5,130 nt of DNA from Pseudomonadota bacterium. GTDB taxonomy: Bacteria; Pseudomonadota; Alphaproteobacteria; UBA8366; JADFVY01. A program made the translations under genes and the position numbers. Location of the stretch: assembly GCA_030671915.1 (NCBI GenBank), contig DAOVHN010000225.1, positions 1 to 5,130 of the forward strand, read 5' to 3'. Of the stretch, positions 1 to 5,130 are shown piece by piece. How positions within the stretch are numbered: the stretch's first letter is position 1; each line of letters opens with the position of its first letter. The notes below the pieces were generated by a model, which did not search any database, was not told the DNA's origin, and saw nothing but the letters and a program-made list of their open reading frames with translations.

Positions 1-1423
1 ATTCGCGGGTTTCGCCGCCGAGCCGAAGCTGGGCCGGGTCGTCCGCCAGACGCTTCACCATGTCCGGCGACATGTAATGGCTGAAGGCCTCGCGGATATG
101 TTTTCGTTCATGTTCGGTGCGCAGATAGGCCATCAGGGACGAACCGAGATAGACCATCACACTGGTAACCGCCGGGTAAATCGGATCCAGCAGAAAGCCT
201 TCCTTGACGAAAAGATACCAGGACAGGCCCAACGCGCCGGTCAGCATGCCGGTCGTGACGGTCGCGCTGAGCCCGGCGCCGAGAAGGGCGGTGGTGATGG
301 TCACCACCAGGCCGATCACAAGCAGCATCGCCAGCTCCGCGCCCTTGGCCCAGTCCGGCCGCTGCAGGAATTCGCCGGTCAGCATCTGCTCGATCACCTG
401 AAGCTGCGCCTCGGAACCGGACATTGTGGCGGCCAGAGGGGTCGAGTGCAGATCCTCCAGCCCGGCGGCGCTGATGCCCACGACAACGATATTTCCGGCG
501 ATGAGACCGGGCTCGAATTCGCCCTCCATGACCCGCCAGGCCGCAACCCGGCGTTCGGCCACCGGCCCTGAATCGTATAGCCAGACGCGGCCTTCGCTGT
601 CGGTCGGCACGGTAAAGCGCCCGACGCGCACGGCGACGATGCCGGTGCGCGTATCACCAAAGGTTTTGGCCCCGCTGGCGCCGGAGGATTTGATCAGATA
701 ATTCGCCGCGCCCTGTGCAACGCGCAGCGACTCCGCGGGCAGCGTCGGGTAAAGGGTTCCGCCGTAACTAATCAGCAGGGGAAAGCGGCGAAGAATGCCG
801 TCGTGTTCCGATTTCATGCCGATCCCGGCCGTCCCGGCCCCCGCGGCGTCGATCCCGGGCAGGCTGGCGACGGCGCCCTCGTAATCATGCACGAATTCCA
901 GCGGATCATGGCCGGCCCAGGACATTCCCGCCTTCAGCGTGGGCGTGGCGGCGGCGCCGGCCTCGCCGGTCGCGGCGAAACCGACCACCACGTTTTTGGC
1001 TTTGCCGATCGCCTGCGCCAGTACCTCGTCATGGTCCGGCAGCGCGGATACGGTCAGACGCAACGTCTCGGTCTCGGGCGTGACCGGCCAGAGTTCGACG
1101 ATCTGCCTCGGCGACGTGCGGTCCGGTTCGGAGAATACGATATCGAGCGCGATCGCCGCGGCGCCGGCCTGTTTCAGCCGGTCCACCAGCGCGGCGACCC
1201 GGGTGCGCGGCCAGGGCCACTGGCCCAGCCTGGCCAGGCTTTCGTCGTCCAGGTCGATGAACCTCGCCGGAACCGGCTTGTATTCGCGGGGCTTCAGTTC
1301 CTGGTACAGATCGAAACTCTTGAGCCGCATATTCTGAAGGAGCGCGGGATCGAGAAAACGCGCCTCGAGGGCCACAATAATGATAAGGCACGACAGAACA
1401 ATCTGCAGCCAGCGACCACGCAT
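1..1423 (-). CDS. CHASE2-domain class III adenylate/guanylate cyclase, N-terminal 474 residues (partial)
   Basis: Likely a membrane receptor that senses an extracytoplasmic signal and makes a cyclic nucleotide inside the cell. The reading frame is open from an ATG at 1423 to the window edge. Residues 2-18 are an N-terminal membrane anchor. Residues about 30-345 form a CHASE2 domain, with the hallmark segments FIDLDDESLARLGQWPWPR (55-73), IALDIVFSEPDR (91-102), a DGILRRFPLL stretch (208-217) and IVVVGISAAGLEDLHSTPL (312-330). Three hydrophobic helices follow at about 363-381, 383-401 and 412-432. A juxtamembrane segment, AFSHYMSPDMVKRL (446-459), leads into LGGETRE, the usual entry to the class III cyclase catalytic domain. 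That domain lies outside the window, so activity, substrate choice (ATP or GTP) and completeness cannot be judged. A Shine-Dalgarno sequence 7 bases upstream supports this start. The gene is divergent from two FecR-domain genes. Assigning cyclase rather than another CHASE2 output (kinase, GGDEF) rests on the juxtamembrane signature. Confidence 0.9.
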   Translation of the reverse strand, partial: MRGRWLQIVLSCLIIIVALEARFLDPALLQNMRLKSFDLYQELKPREYKPVPARFIDLDDESLARLGQWPWPRTRVAALVDRLKQAGAAAIALDIVFSEPDRTSPRQIVELWPVTPETETLRLTVSALPDHDEVLAQAIGKAKNVVVGFAATGEAGAAATPTLKAGMSWAGHDPLEFVHDYEGAVASLPGIDAAGAGTAGIGMKSEHDGILRRFPLLISYGGTLYPTLPAESLRVAQGAANYLIKSSGASGAKTFGDTRTGIVAVRVGRFTVPTDSEGRVWLYDSGPVAERRVAAWRVMEGEFEPGLIAGNIVVVGISAAGLEDLHSTPLAATMSGSEAQLQVIEQMLTGEFLQRPDWAKGAELAMLLVIGLVVTITTALLGAGLSATVTTGMLTGALGLSWYLFVKEGFLLDPIYPAVTSVMVYLGSSLMAYLRTEHERKHIREAFSHYMSPDMVKRLADDPAQLRLGGETRE

Positions 1424-1430
1424 TTCGGGC

Positions 1431-1437
1431 TCTCCCC
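1431..1437 (-). promoter_or_regulatory. Shine-Dalgarno sequence of the CHASE2 cyclase gene
   Basis: The minus strand reads GGGGAGA, 7 bases before the ATG at 1423. This spacing and purine content fix the start codon of the cyclase gene. Confidence 0.7.
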
Positions 1438-1449
1438 ATAATTATTCGC

Positions 1450-1466
1450 GCACGATCTGCACGATC
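1450..1466. repeat. Short tandem direct repeat upstream of the cyclase gene
   Basis: GCACGATC occurs at 1450-1457 and again at 1459-1466, separated by one base (period 9). It lies 27-43 bases upstream of the cyclase ATG, where a promoter or regulator site would be expected. The period is close to one helical turn, so the copies would face nearly the same side of the DNA. Function is unknown, and chance is possible at this length. Confidence 0.4.
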
Positions 1467-1533
1467 CGCTCTAATGATCGTCCCGAAAATAACATCCGAT
1501 TGGGAAAAGTGCGTTTTCTTTTTCTCCACACCC

Positions 1534-1538
1534 GAATC
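1534..1538. promoter_or_regulatory. GANTC (CcrM-type methylation) site in the divergent control region
   Basis: GAATC fits GANTC, the target of the alphaproteobacterial cell-cycle methyltransferase CcrM. It is a five-base match and on its own proves little. It is listed because it shares the intergenic region with a perfect CtrA-type box, and GANTC methylation and CtrA often act at the same cell-cycle promoters. Confidence 0.25.
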
Positions 1539-1619
1539 CGGCCCTGCTTGCGGTCCTTCCAGGGCGGGAAAAGCGCCATGCCAGTTTGAATTATCTTTAT
1601 TTTACCGCGATTTTGTTGT

Positions 1620-1635
1620 TTAATCAAAGGTTAAC
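1620..1635 (+). promoter_or_regulatory. CtrA-type response regulator binding site
   Basis: TTAA at 1620-1623, seven bases, then TTAAC at 1631-1635 exactly fits the full CtrA consensus TTAA-N7-TTAAC of Alphaproteobacteria. It lies 62 bases upstream of the first FecR-domain gene, on that gene's strand and inside the AT-rich part of the gap. The downstream half-site extends to TTAACA, a five-of-six match to a -35 box. CtrA boxes that overlap the -35 are typical of activated promoters. No good -10 follows at 16-18 bases, so activation or repression cannot be decided. Confidence 0.6.
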
Positions 1636-1682
1636 AGGTCAGGGTGTTGTGCAAAAAACGCATTTTTTTATTGTTCAATTGT

Positions 1683-1689
1683 GGGGAAG
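1683..1689 (+). promoter_or_regulatory. Shine-Dalgarno sequence of the first FecR-domain gene
   Basis: GGGGAAG lies 7 bases before the ATG at 1697. It decides this start over an upstream in-frame TTG at 1586, which would add 37 residues ahead of a normal signal peptide and would place the CtrA-type box inside the coding region. Confidence 0.7.
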
Positions 1690-1696
1690 TTTGAAC

Positions 1697-2794
1697 ATGA
1701 GTGACAGAGAGCGAAAATCCAGGACGAGTTTGACGCGCACCGTTGCGCTTGTCGCGATGACGGCGTGGCTTGCCGCACCGGCGATGGCGGCCAAGCCTTC
1801 CGGCATCGGCATTACCTCGCTCGTCGTGCGGGACGTCGAGGGCAAGACCGAAGAGCAAATTCGCCAGCTGGCCCTGCAAGACAGCGTGTACCAGAACGAG
1901 ATCGTCCAGACCGGGCTGGAAAGCGCCTCCGAACTGAAATTCGCCGATGAGACGCGCATTTCGGTAGGCCCCAATTCGACCGTCATTCTGGATGAGTTCG
2001 TCTACGACCCCGATCCGGGGGAGGGAACGTTCGCGCTGCAAGTTACCGAGGGCGTATTCCGGTTCTTTTCCGGCAATATGGCGAGTTCCAACTACAAGAT
2101 CGAAACGCCGACCGTGACCGTCGGCGTGCGCGGCACGGTGCTGGTCATGGTCGTCCGCGGCGACGGCACTGTCGCCGTGATCATGGAATCGGACGACGGC
2201 GTCGAGGTGACCAACGATAGCGGCGACACGGTTTTGCTGGAGACGCCCGGCAAGGCGACGGTCGCCTTCGCGAACGGCACCATGACCCCGCCCGGCGAAC
2301 CACCGGCCTGGGCATTGTGGCGCATTCGCGAAATGGATAACGTGCTGGCCACGGCGGGCCTGCCGGCGGCGCCCAAACCCGAGTCGCCCGAACCGGCCGA
2401 ACCGGAAGTCGAGACGGCCGCGGCGCCACCACCACCGCCGGAGCCCGAGCCGACCGTAACGGAGCCGCCAAAGCGGGGATTGCCCCGCGCAACATATGCA
2501 CAAACCGGAGAATATATAGAGGGCGAAGAAGACGTACCCGCTGGCGGTTGGCAAAATGCCGCCCAGGCGGCGAAATCGGCTGAACCGCCCGGTGGCGGCG
2601 CGGGAACCGCCGACGAGGGCGGAGAAGAAACGCTGCTTATTGCCGGCGATGGCGGCGGCAACGAGGTTGCGGACGCCAACGGTAAAAACAATAATGGCGG
2701 CGGGAACGGCAAGAGCGACACGGCCGGGAGTCATGGCAATGGCAGTGACAACGGAAATGCGGGCGGCAAGGGCAATGGGAAAGGCGGCGCTTAA
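1697..2794 (+). CDS. Exported FecR-domain protein with Pro-rich linker and Gly/Asn-rich tail (FecR copy 1)
   Basis: A 365-residue protein predicted to be secreted to the periplasm. Residues 1-31 are a Sec signal peptide: a basic start, a hydrophobic core TVALVAMTAWLAAPAM, and a likely cut after AMA at 31. Residues about 40-175 form a FecR-type domain, with DETRISVGPNSTVILDEF (84-101), EGVFRFFSGNM (118-128) and TPTVTVGVRGT (137-147). A conserved tail of the domain, PPAWALWRIREM, follows at 202-213. After that come a Pro/Glu-rich linker (about 225-258) and a low-complexity Gly/Asn/Lys tail (about 318-365). Unlike classical FecR it has no cytoplasmic anti-sigma segment and no internal membrane helix, and no sigma factor or TonB receptor gene lies beside it. 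It is therefore not a recognisable iron-citrate regulator. The domain is clear, but the partner and signal are unknown. It probably shares a transcript with the paralogue downstream, and a CtrA-type box lies upstream. Confidence 0.9.
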   Translation: MSDRERKSRTSLTRTVALVAMTAWLAAPAMAAKPSGIGITSLVVRDVEGKTEEQIRQLALQDSVYQNEIVQTGLESASELKFADETRISVGPNSTVILDEFVYDPDPGEGTFALQVTEGVFRFFSGNMASSNYKIETPTVTVGVRGTVLVMVVRGDGTVAVIMESDDGVEVTNDSGDTVLLETPGKATVAFANGTMTPPGEPPAWALWRIREMDNVLATAGLPAAPKPESPEPAEPEVETAAAPPPPPEPEPTVTEPPKRGLPRATYAQTGEYIEGEEDVPAGGWQNAAQAAKSAEPPGGGAGTADEGGEETLLIAGDGGGNEVADANGKNNNGGGNGKSDTAGSHGNGSDNGNAGGKGNGKGGA

Positions 2795-2822
2795 TCCTGT
2801 TCGCGCCGGGACGCGCCGGCTG

Positions 2823-3617
2823 ATGCGGCGCATTCTTCCCGCAATCCCCGTATTGGCGGCGCCGCTTCTTGTCGCCACCATGGCGGCGGCCGAGTCCAAT
2901 GTCGGTCAGTCGGCCGTCGTTATCCGGGACGTGCGGGGGACGCTTCAGGAGAACGTTCGCAGTCTGGCCAATGCCGACCCCGTGTTCCAGGACGAACTGG
3001 TCGCCACGGCGGAAAGAAGCGCGTCGGAAATCCGTTTCCTGGATGAAACCAGTCTGACCGTCGGTCCGAACTCCAGCGTGGTGCTGGACAGTTTCCTCTA
3101 TGATCCGGCGGCGCCGAGCGGCACGCTTGTCATCGGCGCGGCCGAGGGCGTTTTCAGGTTCGTATCAGGCAACATGCCCAGCGAATCCTATGAGATCAGA
3201 ACCCAGGACGTCACCGTAGGCGTGCGTGGCACGGTGATCGATTTCGTCGCCATGCGCGGCGCCACCGCCGTCGTCCTGCAGTCGCAGGGCTCGCAGGCGG
3301 TCGTCACCTCAAAGACCGGCAACAATGTTACCTTGAACCGTGCCGGACTGGCGGTCGTCGCCTTCGAGGATGGCACGCTTACGCCGGCGGGTCCGCCGCC
3401 GGTCTGGGCGCTGTGGAAAATCCGCGAGATGCGGTCGCTGGTCGCCTCGGTCAGGCCCTGGGCTCCCAACCCACGCAACAGGCCGGCCGGCGATCCCACG
3501 GATCCGGCCAACAGTGGCGACGGATCCGGCAATGACGCCTCCTATGCGGATAACGGCTTCCCGCAAGGGACCGGAGCGGCGGGCGGCGGCGGCAAGGATA
3601 TCTGTATTATTTGCTGA
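2823..3617 (+). CDS. Exported FecR-domain protein, tandem paralogue with C-terminal CIIC (FecR copy 2)
   Basis: A 264-residue periplasmic FecR-domain protein. The signal peptide is short: MRR, then a hydrophobic core to about residue 20, with cleavage near AAA at 21-23. The FecR-type domain (about 30-165) matches copy 1 closely: DETSLTVGPNSSVVLDSF (74-91), EGVFRFVSGNM (108-118), VTVGVRGT (130-137), then PPVWALWKIREM (192-203). By eye, about 55% of the first 110 aligned residues are identical, so the pair arose by tandem duplication. The linker is much shorter than in copy 1. The protein ends in a Gly run followed by KDICIIC. The start is uncertain. ATG 2823 gives a compact signal peptide but only a weak ribosome site. 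ATG 2775 gives 280 residues and would overlap copy 1 by 20 bases, suggesting translational coupling. The gap or overlap with copy 1 implies an operon. The 3' end overlaps convergent serB by 11 bases. Function is unknown beyond the domain. Confidence 0.87.
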   Translation: MRRILPAIPVLAAPLLVATMAAAESNVGQSAVVIRDVRGTLQENVRSLANADPVFQDELVATAERSASEIRFLDETSLTVGPNSSVVLDSFLYDPAAPSGTLVIGAAEGVFRFVSGNMPSESYEIRTQDVTVGVRGTVIDFVAMRGATAVVLQSQGSQAVVTSKTGNNVTLNRAGLAVVAFEDGTLTPAGPPPVWALWKIREMRSLVASVRPWAPNPRNRPAGDPTDPANSGDGSGNDASYADNGFPQGTGAAGGGGKDICIIC

Positions 3618-4524
3618 CCGGCCCGCTGACTGTCCGACCGACAATCTCCTGCTCGCCATATCCCTGGGCATAGAGCAACGCCGTCAGGTCGCCATGGTCG
3701 ATTCGCATGGCGGCGGTCTCCGCCAGGATCGGCTTGCCATGGTAGGCGACCCCCAGCCCCGCGGCCAGGACCATGGCCAGATCGTTGGCGCCATCGCCGA
3801 CCGCAACCGCCGAGCCGGGTGAAATCGCAAGATCCTTCGCCAGCCGCAACAGGCAGGTCTGTTTGGCAAGACGATCGAGGATCGGCTTGACGACGCGCCC
3901 GGTCAGCTTGCCGTCGACGATTTCCAGTTGATTCGCCTGATCATGGTCGAAACCCACCAGTTCGCGCACATATTCGCTGTAGACCGTAAAGCCGCCCGAG
4001 ACCAGCGCGCAAAAGGCGCCGTTGGCCCGCATGGTGGCGACCAGTTCCACTGCCCCGGGATTGACCTTGATATTGGCCCGCAGCTTTTCCACCGCCGCTG
4101 CGTCCAGCCCTTCGAGCACGCGCACCCGCTCGATCAGGGATTCCGCGAAATCGAGTTCGCCGCGCAAGGTCCGCGCGGTAAGGTCGGCGATCCGGTCGGC
4201 CAAGCCAAGCTCCGCCGCCAGTTCGTCGATCATCTCGTTGTCGATGATCGTGGACTCCATGTCGGCGACCAGCAGCTTCTTGCGCCGGCCATCCACCGGC
4301 TGGGCGACGAGATCGATGGGCTGCCCGTCCAGCGCATCGCGCACACCGGCCGCGGCCTCGAAAGGCGGCACTTCATCGAAGGGGATATCGCAGGCGCAGC
4401 CGGCGGCCAGCCATGCCGCGTCCCCGGTCCTGGCGCCGGCCGACGCCAGCGCATCGCGCGCCGCGGCCACCACGCTATGGCCTAGCGAGGCGGTTCCGGC
4501 TATCAGTGTCAGGACATTTTCCAT
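3607..4524 (-). CDS. serB: Phosphoserine phosphatase SerB
   Basis: Hydrolyses O-phosphoserine to L-serine, the last step of the phosphorylated serine pathway, in the cytoplasm and with Mg2+. The 305-residue product has an N-terminal regulatory-type region (about 1-80) and a HAD phosphatase domain (about 84-290). All HAD motifs are present: motif I VADMEST with nucleophile D88 and acid E90; motif II LVSGGFT with S176; the motif III lysine K221 in [10 protein letters not shown]; and motif [12 protein letters not shown] with D244 and D248. E90 replaces the second Asp of the common DxD pattern, which I recall as usual in alphaproteobacterial SerB. The length fits that group. ATG 4524 is preferred over ATG 4533 because the latter overlaps the TATAAT box. 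With transcription starting at or next to 4524, the mRNA would be leaderless. The gene diverges from miaA and its 3' end overlaps the second FecR gene by 11 bases. Confidence 0.96.
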   Translation of the reverse strand: MENVLTLIAGTASLGHSVVAAARDALASAGARTGDAAWLAAGCACDIPFDEVPPFEAAAGVRDALDGQPIDLVAQPVDGRRKKLLVADMESTIIDNEMIDELAAELGLADRIADLTARTLRGELDFAESLIERVRVLEGLDAAAVEKLRANIKVNPGAVELVATMRANGAFCALVSGGFTVYSEYVRELVGFDHDQANQLEIVDGKLTGRVVKPILDRLAKQTCLLRLAKDLAISPGSAVAVGDGANDLAMVLAAGLGVAYHGKPILAETAAMRIDHGDLTALLYAQGYGEQEIVGRTVSGPVSK

Positions 4525-4531
4525 TAGGCGC

Positions 4532-4537
4532 ATTATA
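4532..4537 (-). promoter_or_regulatory. Consensus -10 box of serB, implying a leaderless mRNA
   Basis: The minus strand reads TATAAT at 4537-4532, a perfect -10 box. Seven bases separate it from the A of ATG 4524, which is where transcription would start, so serB mRNA probably begins at or within a base or two of its start codon. No Shine-Dalgarno sequence is present. The -35 position with a 17-base spacer reads GGTTCA, a poor match. That, together with the overlapping inverted repeat, points to regulator control. Confidence 0.55.
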
Positions 4538-4567
4538 CCAAGGTTCGATGATAGTGAACCTTGGTAT
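4535..4567. repeat. Perfect 12-bp inverted repeat with 9-base spacer, putative operator
   Basis: ATACCAAGGTTC (4535-4546) and its exact reverse complement GAACCTTGGTAT (4556-4567) flank the nine-base spacer GATGATAGT. The element fills the centre of the serB-miaA gap and covers the -35 to -10 zone on both strands, as expected of an operator for a dimeric repressor. It is followed by no T-run on either strand, so it is not an intrinsic terminator. The arm and spacer geometry resembles the CIRCE operator (9-bp arms, 9-base spacer), but the sequence is different. A genome-wide repeat family is the main alternative. Confidence 0.65.
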
Positions 4568-4570
4568 TAG
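4542..4570 (+). promoter_or_regulatory. Candidate miaA promoter, mirror image of the serB promoter
   Basis: GGTTCG (4542-4547) and TATTAG (4565-4570) are separated by 17 bases. TATTAG matches four of six bases of TATAAT and the -35 is poor. This layout mirrors the serB side because the inverted repeat supplies GGTTC and TAT to both strands. It would start a transcript near 4577, giving a leader of about 28 bases before the miaA ATG. Confidence 0.35.
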
Positions 4571-4604
4571 GCGGCGGCGGCGTGCAAAGGCAAATCATTC
4601 CAGT

Positions 4605-5130
4605 ATGAGCAGCGAAAAACTACCCGTCCTGATCGTCGCCGGCCCCACGGCCAGCGGCAAGTCCGGGCTTGCGCTCGCCATCGCCGGGGAATTCGACGGT
4701 GTCGTCATCAATGCCGACAGCATGCAGGTCTATCGCGAATTGCGCGTCCTTACCGCACGGCCGAGCCGGGAAGACGAGGCGCGCGCGCCGCACCGGCTGT
4801 ATGGGGTGCTTTGTGCGTCAAAGGCCTGTTCCGCCGGCCACTGGCGCGACATGGCGCTGGCCGAGATCGAACACGCCCACGCGGTCGGCAAGCTGCCGAT
4901 CGTCTGCGGCGGCACCGGGCTTTATCTGAAGGCGCTGACGCACGGGCTGTCGCCGATGCCCGACGTGCCGGACGAGATCAGGGAGGCGATGCGCGCCCGC
5001 CTGGCGGCCGAGGGCTCGCAAGCCCTGCACCGGGAACTGGCGGCGCGCGATCCGGAAATGGCACGGCGGCTGGAGCCCGCGGACAGCCAGCGCGTCGTCA
5101 GGGCGCTGGAGGTGCTGGAAGCCACCGGCC
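4605..5130 (+). CDS. miaA: tRNA dimethylallyltransferase MiaA, N-terminal 175 residues (partial)
   Basis: Transfers a dimethylallyl group from its diphosphate to N6 of adenosine 37 in tRNAs that read codons starting with U, giving i6A. The enzyme is cytoplasmic. The frame is open from ATG 4605 to the right edge, about half of the usual length of roughly 300 residues. Visible family hallmarks are the P-loop GPTASGKS (13-20), [12 protein letters not shown] (35-46) with the conserved Asp 38, [10 protein letters not shown] (102-111), and [13 protein letters not shown] (160-172). The start is supported by the P-loop lying 12 residues in, as is normal. A weak AAAGG at 4586-4590 is 14 bases upstream, further than ideal for a ribosome site. 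The gene diverges from serB across an 80-base gap that holds the inverted repeat. Divergent serB-miaA is an order I recall from other Alphaproteobacteria. Confidence 0.96.
   Translation, partial: MSSEKLPVLIVAGPTASGKSGLALAIAGEFDGVVINADSMQVYRELRVLTARPSREDEARAPHRLYGVLCASKACSAGHWRDMALAEIEHAHAVGKLPIVCGGTGLYLKALTHGLSPMPDVPDEIREAMRARLAAEGSQALHRELAARDPEMARRLEPADSQRVVRALEVLEATG

Larger units (their letters stand above)
1424..1696. promoter_or_regulatory. Divergent intergenic control region between the CHASE2 cyclase and the FecR pair
   Basis: This 273-base gap separates two divergent starts and must hold both promoters. It is clearly more AT-rich than its flanks, especially 1580-1680. It holds the direct repeat at 1450-1466, a GAATC site at 1534-1538, a CtrA-type box at 1620-1635, and an A6-CGCA-T7 tract at 1653-1669 that may bend the DNA. 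On the plus strand, TTTATT (1596-1601) and TTTAAT (1619-1624) with a 17-base spacer are a weak promoter candidate. TTAACA (1631-1636) is five of six to a -35 box but has no good -10 partner. I see no convincing promoter for the cyclase direction and no credible gene inside. Confidence 0.55.

Noticed and set aside
77..1441. Plus-strand open frames of up to 212 codons opposite the cyclase gene
   Set aside because: They show no family motifs. The minus frame is continuous for 474 codons with clear CHASE2 signatures, so these are shadows.
1653..1669. A6-CGCA-T7 dyad as an intrinsic terminator
   Set aside because: The stem would be only A-U pairs with no GC core, and it sits just upstream of a start codon. 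A bent A-tract is more likely.
1586..1696. Upstream TTG start extending the first FecR protein by 37 residues
   Set aside because: It would put a hydrophobic extension before a complete signal peptide and lacks a ribosome site. ATG 1697 has GGGGAAG at ideal spacing.
2473..2488. GCGGGG-ATTG-CCCCGC hairpin followed by an AT-rich patch with TATATA (2513-2518)
   Set aside because: It lies inside the first FecR coding region, has no T-run to act as a terminator, and no matching -35 for the TATATA. It is most simply explained as coding sequence, including a rare ATA codon.
2775..2822. Earlier ATG (2775) for the second FecR gene
   Set aside because: Not excluded, only not preferred: AAGGG is just 2 bases away, too close for a good ribosome site, and the shorter form has a compact signal peptide. 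Overlap with the upstream gene keeps it possible.
1631..2899. A 422-codon open frame on the minus strand opposite the first FecR gene
   Set aside because: It is Arg/Gly-rich with no recognisable domain and spans the antisense of a gene with a signal peptide and clear FecR motifs. It is a GC-rich shadow frame.
3606..3617. C-terminal CIIC as a CAAX-type prenylation signal
   Set aside because: Bacteria lack this processing for their own exported proteins, and the likeness is superficial.
4535..4567. Inverted repeat at serB-miaA as a tRNA T-arm remnant, attachment site or terminator
   Set aside because: GGTTCGAT resembles a T-loop, but the stem is far too long and no other tRNA part is near. 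There is no T-run after it and no integrase gene or target duplication.

Overview
The window is GC-rich throughout except for two AT-rich intergenic stretches, and it looks chromosomal and alphaproteobacterial. Three things suggest this: a perfect CtrA-type box (TTAA-N7-TTAAC), an alphaproteobacterial-style SerB with a DMEST nucleophile motif that diverges from miaA, and a CHASE2-cyclase gene beside FecR-domain genes. A Rhodospirillales-like host would fit, but the genus cannot be named from this sequence. No mobile element, CRISPR array, tRNA or rRNA was seen.

Layout. Positions 1-1423 (minus strand) hold the first 474 codons of a membrane-bound CHASE2-domain class III nucleotide cyclase; its catalytic domain runs off the left edge. 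Positions 1424-1696 form a divergent control region. It contains a CtrA-type box, a GANTC site, a 9-base-period direct repeat and good Shine-Dalgarno sequences for the genes on both sides. Positions 1697-3617 (plus strand) hold two tandem paralogous genes for exported FecR-domain proteins. The first has a long Pro-rich and Gly/Asn-rich tail; the second is shorter and ends in Cys-Ile-Ile-Cys. The second gene overlaps tail-to-tail by 11 bp with serB (3607-4524, minus strand; phosphoserine phosphatase). serB diverges from miaA (4605 to the right edge, plus strand; tRNA dimethylallyltransferase).

How it may work together. The left half looks like an envelope-facing signalling locus. The CHASE2 sensor domain and both FecR-domain proteins should all lie in the periplasm, while the cyclase output is cytoplasmic. 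The CtrA-type box suggests cell-cycle or motility-linked control of the FecR pair. The right half is housekeeping (serine synthesis, tRNA modification). It is notable for a perfect 12-bp inverted repeat with a 9-base spacer that covers the core of both divergent promoters, and for a TATAAT box placed so that serB mRNA would probably be leaderless.
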